DNA from: JAAYZH01 sp964479695
GTDB taxonomy: Bacteria > Bacillota > Clostridia > Saccharofermentanales > Fastidiosipilaceae
Assembly (NCBI GenBank): GCA_964479695.1
Contig: CAYZSO010000007.1
Location: 56,067-120,066 of the forward strand
Direction of reading: 5' to 3'
DNA length: 64,000 bases
In this document: positions 43,434 to 51,099 of the stretch, in pieces
Layout of the letters: the number at the start of each line of letters is the position of its first letter
How positions within the stretch are numbered: position 1 is the first letter of the stretch
Notes under the pieces: model-generated
The model's input: only the letters and a program-made list of their open reading frames with translations
What the model was told of the DNA's origin: nothing
Databases searched by the model: none
Translations under genes and position numbers: made by a program

Positions 43434-44990
43434 ATGAAACGAGGGAGAGCCCTTGCAAGGCTCAAGCAATTCTTCAATTTTGAAGAAGAAAATTATGCTT
43501 TCGGGACGGCAATGTCCGGGAAGTTGAAGAAGGATCTATACCTCTTCATCGTCTCCGTAGCCATTGGCTTTTTCTTTGCGGTCGTGACAGGTTTCCCCGG
43601 TGCCTCGCCGGTTTATACCGCATTTCTCAAGGATTATCTGGGGGTCAATAACACCCTCTATGCGGTCTTCATCGCACTTCCCTACTTGCTGGCCTTTTTG
43701 CAGATTCCCTTTGCCGGTTTCCTGCGGAAACACATGCATGTGAAGAAGTATTTCATCATTTTTTCCTACCTCGCCCGCTTGAATTTTGCCCTGATCGGCA
43801 TCCTCTCCTATTTTTACAGAGGCGAACAGAGCCTGCTCATCGCCCTTCTTCTCGTCATTCAAGCATTCACGTCGGTCTTCTGGTGGACCTCTGACTTGTG
43901 TTTTTCTGTGTGGATCGGAGCCGCCTGCCCACCAAATGTCAGTGGTCGTTTCTTCAGCACCAGGCAAATGGTTTTCACCATCGCCCAGCTGGTCTATTCC
44001 TCCATTTTGGCGGTCATTCTGCAGGCACTTCAAGGAAACCGGGCACAGTACCTCATTCTCTTCGTCGCCGCGGCAATCTTCGGCTGTCTTGACATCAGTC
44101 TCTTTCTCTTCATTCGTGAACCTCGGGCCAAAGCCCAAGACCGCGCCGATCTCATCGCTGGTGAGACAGAGCAGGTGGCGAGTGAGTTGCAGCAGGCAAG
44201 CGGTGAGGCGGAGCAGAATACTGCCTCAACCGCCGCGTCAACCGACGCGTCACCCGCCAAGTCCATCAGCCTGCCGCTTCGTGACCCCAGTTACCGCAAC
44301 TTCCTGATTTTCTCTACGCTTTGGAACTTCGGTCTGTTCTTGGTTTCGCCCTACACAAACGTGTATATGTTGGAAACCCTTCATATTCCCACAAGCCGTC
44401 AGACCCTTTACGCGACCTTTCTACCCAGTATTGCGACCATCCTCTTCGTCCGCTTAAATGGCCATATGAGTGACCGCTACGGGCACCGGAACACGCTCCT
44501 CTTGATGTCCCTTTTGTCCGCAGTACATCCTTTTATCTGGCTCTTGGTTGCACCGCAAACCGAAGCGCTGATCGGCGTCCTGAACTTCTTTTGGGGCATA
44601 AGCGGGATTGCCGTCGACCTCTCCATCTACAGCATGGGGATTTACCTCGCACCGGAAGAACATCGCACTTCTTATGTATCGGTAAAAACAGTGGCCATCA
44701 ACCTATTAGGAATCGCTCCCGCCATCTTGATTAGTGGCCTCTTAATGGATCGCCTGACGCCGGTCATGACACAAGCAGCGATCCCCTACCTCTTCGATGG
44801 GACACTCCAGCCTTTTCACATTGTGCTCATCTTCAGCGGAGTCTTGCGCTTCGCTTCCATCTTCCTTTTCGCCAGAAAAATTACCAGAGATAATGAAACC
44901 TCTTTCGGTGAGTTCATCCGCGAACTCTGGTCAGGGATCACCGTGCGTTTCAAAATCCGCACCGGCCTCTTCAATAAGCGCCGCAAATAA
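43434..44990 (+). CDS. Major facilitator superfamily transporter
   Basis: ATG 43434 (or GTG 43428, both near AGGTG) gives about 518 residues with some 12 hydrophobic segments and an MFS-like loop LRKHMHVKKY after helix 2 and NGHMSDRYGHRN in the second half (the D-R-x-G-R loop equivalent). The central cytoplasmic loop is enlarged by an Ala/Glu/Ser-rich stretch (about 235-275). The substrate is unknown. The last 60 bases overlap the convergent pseudouridine synthase gene. Confidence 0.85.
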   Translation: MKRGRALARLKQFFNFEEENYAFGTAMSGKLKKDLYLFIVSVAIGFFFAVVTGFPGASPVYTAFLKDYLGVNNTLYAVFIALPYLLAFLQIPFAGFLRKHMHVKKYFIIFSYLARLNFALIGILSYFYRGEQSLLIALLLVIQAFTSVFWWTSDLCFSVWIGAACPPNVSGRFFSTRQMVFTIAQLVYSSILAVILQALQGNRAQYLILFVAAAIFGCLDISLFLFIREPRAKAQDRADLIAGETEQVASELQQASGEAEQNTASTAASTDASPAKSISLPLRDPSYRNFLIFSTLWNFGLFLVSPYTNVYMLETLHIPTSRQTLYATFLPSIATILFVRLNGHMSDRYGHRNTLLLMSLLSAVHPFIWLLVAPQTEALIGVLNFFWGISGIAVDLSIYSMGIYLAPEEHRTSYVSVKTVAINLLGIAPAILISGLLMDRLTPVMTQAAIPYLFDGTLQPFHIVLIFSGVLRFASIFLFARKITRDNETSFGEFIRELWSGITVRFKIRTGLFNKRRK

Positions 44991-45674
44991 AGTCCAGGGA
45001 TAAACATCAGGCGGAAGGCTTGTGAAGCACAGCCGTTCTTGTTTCACGGGATGAGTCAAGCAGAGCTTCCAAGCCCAGAGGCCCAGGAAATAGGCCGGAA
45101 CCCCCGATAGCTTCGGTGCGCCATACTTGCGATCACCCACAAGTGGTTCGCCACGAGAGGCCAATTGCACCCGAATCTGATGGCTCCTGCCGCTCTCCAG
45201 TCTGACTTCACGTAAACGGATCTTCCCTGTTTCCGCCAGTAGGCGTTGTTCCAGGCGGGCCGTTTTGCCTGCACCAACTACAGAACGGTTCTCTACCGGA
45301 TCTTTCAGGAGGAGGTCTTCCCAAGGAGTCCAGCCATCCGAAGGCTCAGCCGGAGGCTCAGTATCAGCAGAGGCCACACTCAAGGCCAAGTAGGTTTTCT
45401 CCCATTCATGTCGGCGAATTTGGGCAGATAAGCGCGAAGCAGCCTTCGACGTTTTGGCCAAGCAGAGCACACCACCGGTGTTTCGATCGAGGCGATGCAC
45501 CAGCCCCAGATAGACGGCCCCGGGTTTTCCGTCTCTTTCTTTCAGGTAGGCTTTGGCCAAAGTCAAAATATCCGCCTCACCCGTTTGGTCCGCTTGCGCT
45601 AACAATCCGGGTTCTTTCGTCACAACCAGCAAATGATTATCTTCATAAATGATCCATTCAGGCAGAAATTTCAC
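44931..45674 (-). CDS. RluA/RluD-family pseudouridine synthase
   Basis: A 247-residue enzyme without an S4 domain: VVTKEPGLLAQAD, the catalytic-aspartate motif LVHRLDRNTGGVLCLAK, and LESGRSHQIRVQLASRGEPLVGDRKYG. It isomerises uridine in rRNA or tRNA; the target cannot be told. Its ATG overlaps the preceding RluF-like gene (ATGA type). It is the last gene of the five-gene operon. The 3' end overlaps the convergent MFS gene by 60 bases. Confidence 0.92.
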   Translation of the reverse strand: MKFLPEWIIYEDNHLLVVTKEPGLLAQADQTGEADILTLAKAYLKERDGKPGAVYLGLVHRLDRNTGGVLCLAKTSKAASRLSAQIRRHEWEKTYLALSVASADTEPPAEPSDGWTPWEDLLLKDPVENRSVVGAGKTARLEQRLLAETGKIRLREVRLESGRSHQIRVQLASRGEPLVGDRKYGAPKLSGVPAYFLGLWAWKLCLTHPVKQERLCFTSLPPDVYPWTLFAALIEEAGADFETHGDP

Positions 45675-46486
45675 TGTTCGTCATCATCCGTAAGCGGTTC
45701 AGCTTTCGAGTCCTTGGCGTTTGCCAGATTCTCACTGCGAATCAGCAAGTCCTCCAGTTGTTTCATTTCTTTAACCGTCAGATAACGCCAGCTCCCCGGA
45801 GTAAGATTGCCCAGGGAAATGTTCAGGATTCGTAATCGTTGCAAGTAAACCACGTTATAGCCCAGCGTTTCGCACATGCGGCGGATCTGTCGGTTAAGCC
45901 CTTGGGTAAGGGTGATGCGAAAAACTCGCTTGTCAACTTGACGGACTTTCGTCGGCAAAGTTTTCTGCCCCAGGATGAAGACGCCATGTTCCATGTTATA
46001 CAAGAAACCCTCGCTTATGTCCTTATCCACTTCAACCAAATATTCTTTTTCATGGCCATAGCGGGCGCGTAGAATCCGATTCACGATATCGCCGTCATTG
46101 GTCAGCAGAAGCAAGCCCTCGGAGTCCTTGTCCAGGCGCCCTACAGGGTAGATTCTTTCTTTATAGTTCATGAAACGAACGACACTCTGTTTTTCTTTTG
46201 GATCCGTGGTAGAGACGATCCCGCGCGGTTTATTCAAAGCAATGTAGACGTTTTTCGTCGCCAATTTCTTCAAGAGAACGCCATCCAGCATCACCTTATC
46301 CCCGGTTTTCACACGGGAACCCGGCACGGCTACGGTGCCGTTAATCAGGACACGGCCTTCTTCCACAGCTCGGTCTGCCTCGCGCCTGGAACTCACGCCC
46401 AAGCCGGCAATATATTTATTGATTCTGACTCCGTTGACCTCCGGGTCAACATACGGTTGGTCAGGATTCCTGCTCACTCTATTCAT
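45671..46486 (-). CDS. RsuA/RluF-family pseudouridine synthase with S4 domain
   Basis: ATG 46486 follows GGAGGGTAATAAGA and overlaps the kinase stop codon; the ORF extension upstream is kinase-coding sequence in another frame. It has an S4 RNA-binding domain (RINKYIAGLGVSSRREADRAVEEGRV), the catalytic YPVGRLDKDSEGLLLLTNDG and LTQGLNRQIRRMCETLGY. Sequence details point to the RluF branch (23S rRNA U2604), but RluB-like activity is possible. An acidic tail ends the protein. Confidence 0.92.
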   Translation of the reverse strand: MNRVSRNPDQPYVDPEVNGVRINKYIAGLGVSSRREADRAVEEGRVLINGTVAVPGSRVKTGDKVMLDGVLLKKLATKNVYIALNKPRGIVSTTDPKEKQSVVRFMNYKERIYPVGRLDKDSEGLLLLTNDGDIVNRILRARYGHEKEYLVEVDKDISEGFLYNMEHGVFILGQKTLPTKVRQVDKRVFRITLTQGLNRQIRRMCETLGYNVVYLQRLRILNISLGNLTPGSWRYLTVKEMKQLEDLLIRSENLANAKDSKAEPLTDDDEQ

Positions 46487-48329
46487 TCTTATTACCCTCC
46501 CGGTAAATACGTACTGTAAAGAAGAAAGTCGACCCCTCACCCGGCTTGCTCCTAACCCAAATCGTCTCCCCGGTTTGCTCACAAAGCTCCCGGGCAATCG
46601 ACAGGCCCAGACCGGTACCCTCACCTCTGCCGCGCGATTTATCGACTTTATAGAATCGGTCGAAAATAAAATCCTGGTCCTCCGGCGCGATGCCGACACC
46701 TGTGTCTCGGACACTGAACTGCCAACGATCGGCAGCCGAAGCATGGGGTGTAAGATCGAGACTTATTGTACCGTTCTCAGGCGTATATTTCATAGCATTA
46801 TCGAGCAGAATCACGAGAATTTGTTCGAGGCGGTCTTCGTTCATATAAAGGTCAGGCAAGGATTTTCCGGCGGTCAGATTCACGAAGGTAATCCCGTGGC
46901 TCTCCATTGACTTTTTATATTTATAAGAAAGTCCGTCCAGCAAATCCGCTGCGTCAATAATTTGCGGTTCCACACTGACCGTCCCCGCTTGCAGCCTCGA
47001 CAAGGTCATCATGTCATCAATCAGGCGCGACAAGCGCATCGTCTCCTGTAATATGATGTTGTAATAACGAACCCTGTCCTCTTCCCGTTTGACGATGCCG
47101 TCCGCCAGGGGCTCAACCAGGCCTCTTACGGCTGTAAGTGGGGTGCGCAGCTCGTGCGAAACGTTCGAAACATAGTCCCTCCTCGTCTGCTCCAGTTGGT
47201 CCGCTTCCGTCGTGTCGCGGAATAAGGCAACGGCACCATACACGTTGCCCTTATTATCGTTCAAACGATCGATCTTGATCGTAATGCTCCGCGAGCGAAA
47301 TTTCAGGTTTTTCGTCTCGCCCTCCCGCAGGATCATGACCCTTTGAATCGGTTCTTTCAGGTCGCAGACTTCCACAATTTCGGCAAAAGCCGCCTCATTA
47401 CTCTTGTCTTCTACAGAGAAGAGTGCCAGCAGGGCTGGGTTGATGTGCATGAGGGTAAACTCCGTGTTGACTGCCAGAATTCCTTCAGAGAGACCATTCA
47501 GGATTTGCTCCAGACGATTTCTCTCCAACATTAAGTTATTAAGCGTGCGGTCCAGGTCGTCAGCTAAGTCGTTGACGGCTTTGGCCAAATCACCAATCTC
47601 ATCTTGCGACTTCGCTTGCGCCCTTTGCGAGAAATCCCCGCGGCTCATCGCCTGGGCCACATTTTTCGTTTCAATCAGCGGAGCCAAAAGTTTCTGAACC
47701 GCCAGAAGCAGCGGCGTGAGAACCAGGAGAAATGCCAGGCTGCTTGCCAAAATCAGCGCAAACGTCAAATTCGTATTGTTGCCCCGAATATCCGCCATGG
47801 AGCTCAAAATATAGACTGAACCAATGGTCGAGCGGTTTTGGCTGAAGGGATCCACAGCAATTATCGGGTAGCCGACGAAGAGATAAGCTTCCTTGTCTTC
47901 GCCCAGTTTCTCTTGAAAAGAGGTGACCTTCCGGTTCATGACATTGTAATTATACTTTGTGATAATCTCCTGAATTTCAAGGAGATCTTCCGGAGATTTC
48001 GGATCTTGGGTGCTCTGGTAACTGGCAGAAAAGTCATTTTCGCGATACATGTTGACGATCACTGTCGCCTCAACCAGATCGGGCGTCTTCGCCATGATAT
48101 TGTCGTAAATAACCGGGGACATATTGCCTAAATAGCGTTGCGCGGTGATTTCCGCGATCGTGGACGCGCGGTTAGTATACTCCTTTTCCTTGATATTCGC
48201 AAAGATGATATTCGACGCGATATTGTAGATGATGCCGGTTAAGAGTGCGGATAGGAGTAAGGCGCCTATGAGAAGAACGACGATTCGCCTGAAGAAGACA
48301 CTGTTAGAGCTAAGTTGCCGGAGGGACAT
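46479..48329 (-). CDS. Sensor histidine kinase (WalK/PhoR type)
   Basis: A 616-residue kinase: membrane helix at about 16-38, an extracytoplasmic sensor region, second membrane helix near 190-213, HAMP domain, PAS domain (LNGLSEGILAVNTEFTLMHINPALLALF), HisKA with phospho-acceptor in VSNVSHELRTPL, and HATPase_c (DTGVGIAPEDQDFIFDRFYKVDKSRGRGEGTGLGLSIA). It shares one base with the response regulator gene upstream (48329). The domain order resembles WalK, so a cell-wall signal is a reasonable guess. Confidence 0.95.
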   Translation of the reverse strand: MSLRQLSSNSVFFRRIVVLLIGALLLSALLTGIIYNIASNIIFANIKEKEYTNRASTIAEITAQRYLGNMSPVIYDNIMAKTPDLVEATVIVNMYRENDFSASYQSTQDPKSPEDLLEIQEIITKYNYNVMNRKVTSFQEKLGEDKEAYLFVGYPIIAVDPFSQNRSTIGSVYILSSMADIRGNNTNLTFALILASSLAFLLVLTPLLLAVQKLLAPLIETKNVAQAMSRGDFSQRAQAKSQDEIGDLAKAVNDLADDLDRTLNNLMLERNRLEQILNGLSEGILAVNTEFTLMHINPALLALFSVEDKSNEAAFAEIVEVCDLKEPIQRVMILREGETKNLKFRSRSITIKIDRLNDNKGNVYGAVALFRDTTEADQLEQTRRDYVSNVSHELRTPLTAVRGLVEPLADGIVKREEDRVRYYNIILQETMRLSRLIDDMMTLSRLQAGTVSVEPQIIDAADLLDGLSYKYKKSMESHGITFVNLTAGKSLPDLYMNEDRLEQILVILLDNAMKYTPENGTISLDLTPHASAADRWQFSVRDTGVGIAPEDQDFIFDRFYKVDKSRGRGEGTGLGLSIARELCEQTGETIWVRSKPGEGSTFFFTVRIYREGNKNE

Positions 48330-49027
48330 CAGCTCTTCACCTCGAAGCGGTAGCCCACACCGTAAACGGTGATGAGTGACCAGCGACTGTCCTCCCCAAT
48401 CTTCTGGCGGATGCGTTTGATATGGGTGTCAATGGTTCTGGAATCCCCGTAATAGTCGAAGCCCCACACTTGTGAGAGAATTTGTTCGCGATCCATCACC
48501 TGGCCCGGATGAGAGGCCAGAAGATAGAGAATCTCCACTTCTTTTGGCGTGAATGGGACATTTTCTCCGTTGACCATCACTTGATAATTGTCCAAATTAA
48601 TTTGTAAGCCATCAAAAGTCAGCACATGGGTCTGATTGTCGCCGGTGTTATGCAGGCGCCTCAGCACGGCCTTCACCCTGGCAATCACTTCGCGCGGGCT
48701 GAATGGCTTCACGATGTAGTCGTCTGCTCCCAGCTCCAGTCCCAGCACGCGGTCGATCTCTTCGCCTTTGGCCGTAAGCATGATAATCGGTACATTGGAA
48801 GTCTTCCTGATCTCGCGGCAGACATCCATGCCCGACATCCCCGGCATCATGAGGTCGAGAATGACGAGATCCGGTTTCTGGTCCAGGGCGTACCTGAGCC
48901 CCTGCTCCCCGTCGTAGGCGGATAGATAGTGATAATTCTCCTCAGTCATGTAAAGTCCCAGTGACTCGTGAACCACAGGGTCGTCGTCGCAAATCAGAAT
49001 GGTTGTGGTGTTGTGTGGTGCCGGCAT
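48329..49027 (-). CDS. OmpR/PhoB-family response regulator
   Basis: A 232-residue regulator: receiver domain with acidic pocket CDDD (13-16), phospho-acceptor Asp58 in DLVILDLMMPGMSG, LTAKGEEIDRVLGLELGADDYIVKPFSPRE, and a winged-helix DNA-binding domain (LTPKEVEILYLL-like FTPKEVEILYLLASHPGQVMDREQIL, SRTIDTHIKRIRQKI). It is the partner of the kinase encoded next. Its start overlaps the glycosyltransferase stop by one base. Confidence 0.95.
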   Translation of the reverse strand: MPAPHNTTTILICDDDPVVHESLGLYMTEENYHYLSAYDGEQGLRYALDQKPDLVILDLMMPGMSGMDVCREIRKTSNVPIIMLTAKGEEIDRVLGLELGADDYIVKPFSPREVIARVKAVLRRLHNTGDNQTHVLTFDGLQINLDNYQVMVNGENVPFTPKEVEILYLLASHPGQVMDREQILSQVWGFDYYGDSRTIDTHIKRIRQKIGEDSRWSLITVYGVGYRFEVKS

Positions 49028-49773
49028 CAGTTGGCCTCCTCTTGTCTTGGTAACCCGGCTCGCATCTTCCGGTTAAGCTCCGGAAATTTCTTCATGTTAT
49101 CTAGTGCGATACGGGCAATTCTGCGGTAATTGATGGAGTTTTTCCCACCTTGTCTCGGTCTGAATGTGATCGGTACGTAACGGGATTTCGCCCCGCTATA
49201 AGCCGTGTAAACGCTGGTCAAAGCATTCGTCAGTGCAAAGTCCTCCGGCAAGAACGGGAGAAAAGTTGCCAGTGTCTCCCGATCAAACAAGCGAAACGGT
49301 GTATTGGGATCCACGGTGTCTACTTGGAAATAATATTTCAGGACCAAGCGCAGCACGTTAGACACCAATTTACGACCTGAGCCATCTTGTCTCTTGAGGC
49401 GCGAACCAATCTGTACCTGATAGTTCTCACGCTGCTCCCAGAGATCAAAGAATTCTTCAGGCAAGGTCTGTCCATCGGAATCCGTCTGGAAAATATAGTC
49501 CGCTCCCCGCTCCAGGGCCTCCTTGTAGGCCATGCGGACCGTGGGCCCATGGCCGCTGTTTGGCTTCGTCAAGATCTCCAGTTTCGGGTATTTCGCTTGA
49601 AGACTTTGCATGATCGAGAAGCTGTCATCCGTGGAACCGTCGTCAAGCAAGAGTAAGCGTGAAGTCTCACTCACATCCAGGACCTTGTACCAGTCCGCGA
49701 CAGTTTGCGTGAGATTTCCGGATTCGTTATAGACCGGCATGACGACATAAAGTGTGTTCAAGGCTCTTGCCAA
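49027..49773 (-). CDS. Family 2 glycosyltransferase (dolichol-phosphate mannose synthase-like)
   Basis: A 248-residue GT-A enzyme: YVVMPVYNESGNLTQTV, LLLDDGSTDDSFSIM, QTDSDGQTLPEEF and the basic region RPRQGGKNSINYRRI. No membrane segment is obvious. The sugar and acceptor are unknown; a lipid-linked or envelope glycan is likely. It is the first gene of the operon with the two-component system and two pseudouridine synthases, each junction overlapping. Confidence 0.9.
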   Translation of the reverse strand: MARALNTLYVVMPVYNESGNLTQTVADWYKVLDVSETSRLLLLDDGSTDDSFSIMQSLQAKYPKLEILTKPNSGHGPTVRMAYKEALERGADYIFQTDSDGQTLPEEFFDLWEQRENYQVQIGSRLKRQDGSGRKLVSNVLRLVLKYYFQVDTVDPNTPFRLFDRETLATFLPFLPEDFALTNALTSVYTAYSGAKSRYVPITFRPRQGGKNSINYRRIARIALDNMKKFPELNRKMRAGLPRQEEAN

Positions 49774-49853
49774 CTTTCTCTCTAAAGTGCGTCACAGATT
49801 GAAGTCCCCTTAAGGTCTCAGTGAGTACCCATCATTTTAGCATAGTGTGAGGC

Positions 49854-49863
49854 GGCTTTGGCC
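49854..49863 (+). repeat. Intergenic copy of the iterated motif GGCTTTGGCC
   Basis: This copy, extended as GGCGGCTTTGGCCAAAA, lies between the corA stop and the glycosyltransferase start. The same 10-mer or its complement was found by hand at 348, 8922, 13056, 15056, 16826, 17426, 19611, 20070, 28332, 30492, 31255, 33289, 34869, 36118, 40325, 40831, 44126, 45549, 47577, 53851 and 58782. Confidence 0.9.
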
Positions 49864-49868
49864 AAAAC

Positions 49869-50798
49869 TTAAAGCATCTTGATGTAACGCAAGATGATGA
49901 TCAGAACGACCATGATGAGCACCGTGGCACCGATAATGATCGCGAAGGCATGGGGTGTGTTCTGCAAAGGAAGATCCACATTCATCCCCCAAAAAGCGGC
50001 TATGATCGTCGGAACGGTCGAGACGAGTGTGACGGAGGTCAGCACTTTCATCACATTATTCTGGTTGTTCTCGATGACATGGGCGTAACTCTCCATGGTA
50101 CTAGTCAAAATGGTGACGTACACATTACACATTTCGATGGCCTGCTTGTTCTCGATAATGACATCGTCAAGCAAGTCGGCGTCGTCGGGATAATTCTTAA
50201 TCTGATCCTGACGAAGCATGCGCTCCAGGACCATTTCATTCGACCTCAGCGAGGTGGAAATATAGACCAAGCTCTTCTCGATCTGCAGCATCTGCAATAG
50301 TTCCTTGTTACGGAACGATTTATTCAGTGTTTTCTCCAGACGATTGGTCAGCTTCTCCAGGACTTTCAACGTGTTGAGGTAATGCGAAGCGTTGCGGAAG
50401 AGAATCTGCAGAAGAAAGCGAGTCTTGAACTGTGTGTAAAAGTCCTTCACAGAGCCATGTTTGAAACTCTCAATAATCGTGTCACCGCTTAAACTAACGG
50501 TAACAATATGTTGTTTCAAAATAATGATCCCGATTGGAATCGTGACATAGAGCTGATTCTCCACATCGCTGCGAATCGCGGCGTCTACAATAATGGAAGT
50601 CTGACCTTCCTCCGTTTCAATACGGGGCGACTCCTCCGGGTCGAGGGCAGCTCTGAGGAAATCAGGTAAGACGCCAATCTCGTCTTCGACCCTCTTCAAC
50701 TCGGCTTCGGTGGGATCTGTCAAGGCGATCCAAGAACCATTGGTAAACTCTTCAATCTCAAGCAGGCTCTGGTTCTGTGACAAAAAAACCTGAAGCAT
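49869..50798 (-). CDS. CorA-family magnesium/divalent cation transporter
   Basis: A 309-residue protein: soluble N-terminal funnel domain, long helix, two C-terminal membrane helices and the signature GMNV in FWGMNVDLPLQ. It should form a pentameric Mg2+ (or Co2+/Ni2+) channel. It is a single gene with its own upstream TATAAT-like box (around 50832-50840). Confidence 0.92.
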   Translation of the reverse strand: MLQVFLSQNQSLLEIEEFTNGSWIALTDPTEAELKRVEDEIGVLPDFLRAALDPEESPRIETEEGQTSIIVDAAIRSDVENQLYVTIPIGIIILKQHIVTVSLSGDTIIESFKHGSVKDFYTQFKTRFLLQILFRNASHYLNTLKVLEKLTNRLEKTLNKSFRNKELLQMLQIEKSLVYISTSLRSNEMVLERMLRQDQIKNYPDDADLLDDVIIENKQAIEMCNVYVTILTSTMESYAHVIENNQNNVMKVLTSVTLVSTVPTIIAAFWGMNVDLPLQNTPHAFAIIIGATVLIMVVLIIILRYIKML

Positions 50799-50886
50799 AA
50801 GGTCCCTCCCAACATCGGCTAATTTCTTGCTAAATTATAGCCTACGAAGCGCAATGGTGCATGGCGCTTATGTTTAAGATCACGTA

Positions 50887-50917
50887 AAAAAAAGACCCCA
50901 TTACGTAAATGAGAGTC
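50887..50917 (-). terminator. Rho-independent terminator of the tRNA-Thr gene
   Basis: On the minus strand AAGACTCTCATT pairs with AATGGGGTCTT (two G-U pairs) and runs into eight Us, directly after the tRNA 3' end. Confidence 0.9.
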
Positions 50918-50924
50918 TTCTTCG

Positions 50925-50999
50925 TGGAGCCACAGGTGGGAATCGAACCCACGACCTATTCATTACGAGTGAATTGCTCTACCCCTGAGCCACTGTGGC
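50925..50999 (-). tRNA. tRNA-Thr, anticodon CGU
   Basis: The minus strand folds as a cloverleaf: acceptor GCCACAG/CTGTGGC, D arm GCTCAGGGGTAGAGC, anticodon stem ATTCA/TGAAT with loop CTCGTAA (anticodon CGT, reading ACG), T arm GTGGGTTCGATTCCCAC. The CCA end is encoded (50925-50927 on the plus strand as tgg). Confidence 0.97.
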
Positions 51000-51029
51000 A
51001 AAATACTTCATGAAGTTTATCCATCAGTG

Positions 51030-51092
51030 CTCGTCTTGTCAAGCGCTTGTTAAGCCTTGTTAAGCCATGTTAGGCCTTTGTAGAGCCCTGTC
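51030..51092. repeat. Short imperfect repeat TTGTTAAGCC downstream of the P-type ATPase
   Basis: Units ttgttaagcc, ttgttaagcc, atgttaggcc follow each other; an adjacent AGAGCC-TGACA-GGGCTCT hairpin lacks a U-run. Confidence 0.55.
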
Positions 51093-51099
51093 AGGCTCT

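Noticed and set aside
46487..46744. N-terminal extension of the RluF-like protein
   Set aside because: It is the histidine kinase 3' coding sequence read in another frame; ATG 46486 with GGAGGG is a better start.
51062..51095. Terminator for the P-type ATPase
   Set aside because: The AGAGCC/GGGCTCT hairpin has no U-run behind it and lies in repeat sequence.
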